Assembly: GCA_035610835.1 (NCBI GenBank)
Contig: CM069455.1
Coordinates: 39,649,278-39,713,277 of the forward strand
Direction of reading: 5' to 3'
Source: Ophiura sarsii
Taxonomy: Eukaryota; Echinodermata; Ophiuroidea; Amphilepidida; Ophiuridae
DNA length: 64,000 bases
Below are positions 63,872 through 64,000 of the stretch, one piece after another. The position numbers were made by a program, and so were the translations under genes. How positions within the stretch are numbered: position 1 is the stretch's first letter; every line of letters begins with the position of its first letter. The notes under the pieces were generated by a model. That model did not search any database. It saw only the letters and a list, made by a program, of their open reading frames with translations, and was not told the origin of the DNA.

Positions 63872-64000
63872 GTAAGTCTTTAATCGTATTGATAAATTAT
63901 CATATATATAGCAGCAATCATATGGTAAAATGAAACTCGTTGTTTGAAAATGAGAAGTACCTTGAATATGATACTAGTTTTCAATAGATTATTTTTGCCA

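Overview
This is eukaryotic (animal) genomic DNA: AT-rich, intron-dominated, with long multi-exon coding structure, GT-AG introns, tRNA-derived SINE-like repeats, a non-LTR retrotransposon and very many short inverted-repeat transposons. The recurrent AGGCCTA-type words, the SINE/hAT/TTAA element mix and the gene content fit a marine invertebrate deuterostome, most likely an ambulacrarian (echinoderm or hemichordate); this is inference, not proof. One 100-N assembly gap lies at 22285-22384.

Left part (1-22.3 kb). Two copies of a segmental duplication, each carrying a C2H2 zinc-finger gene on the minus strand: copy A (about 1-2830, gene 874-2412, 13 fingers) and copy B (about 14231-21730, gene 16629-17702, nine good fingers and a frameshifted tenth). 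Copy B has been expanded by insertions absent from copy A: two CAGTCA-ended inverted-repeat elements (14382-14978, 15051-16151) and a nested pile (17752-21360) containing an AAACGTTT-rich element, a TIR element, hAT-like elements and a 5'-truncated LINE. Between the copies lie a 4.5-kb TIR element (4759-9293) with about ten copies of an internal 15-mer, TTAA-type MITEs, a telomere-like tract, and an element made of repeated TTGAACAAC words (12301-13313).

Right part (23.6-64 kb). One very large plus-strand gene occupies the rest. I could chain 32 internal exons (23623-63871, 6690 coding bases, 2230 codons) whose splice phases all agree. The protein is a type I receptor: Ig-like domain, three EGF-like domains, a second Ig domain, about 17 fibronectin-III domains, a transmembrane helix, a basic juxtamembrane segment and the start of a protein tyrosine phosphatase domain. 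Neither the signal-peptide exon(s) nor the catalytic exons are in the window. The Ig-EGF-EGF-EGF-Ig-FN3 order and the details of each exon resemble the ectodomain of Tie receptor tyrosine kinases, yet the cytoplasmic side is that of a receptor phosphatase. FN3 domains 3-14 alternate between two cysteine-patterned types, as if a two-domain unit was multiplied six times.

Introns of this gene are loaded with mobile elements: at least four families of TTAA-flanked MITEs, two Tc1/mariner-type elements, hAT MITEs with 8-bp target duplications, SINEs, minisatellites, microsatellites and several local tandem duplications, one of which copied an exon end and another (inverted) an exon start with its splice acceptor.
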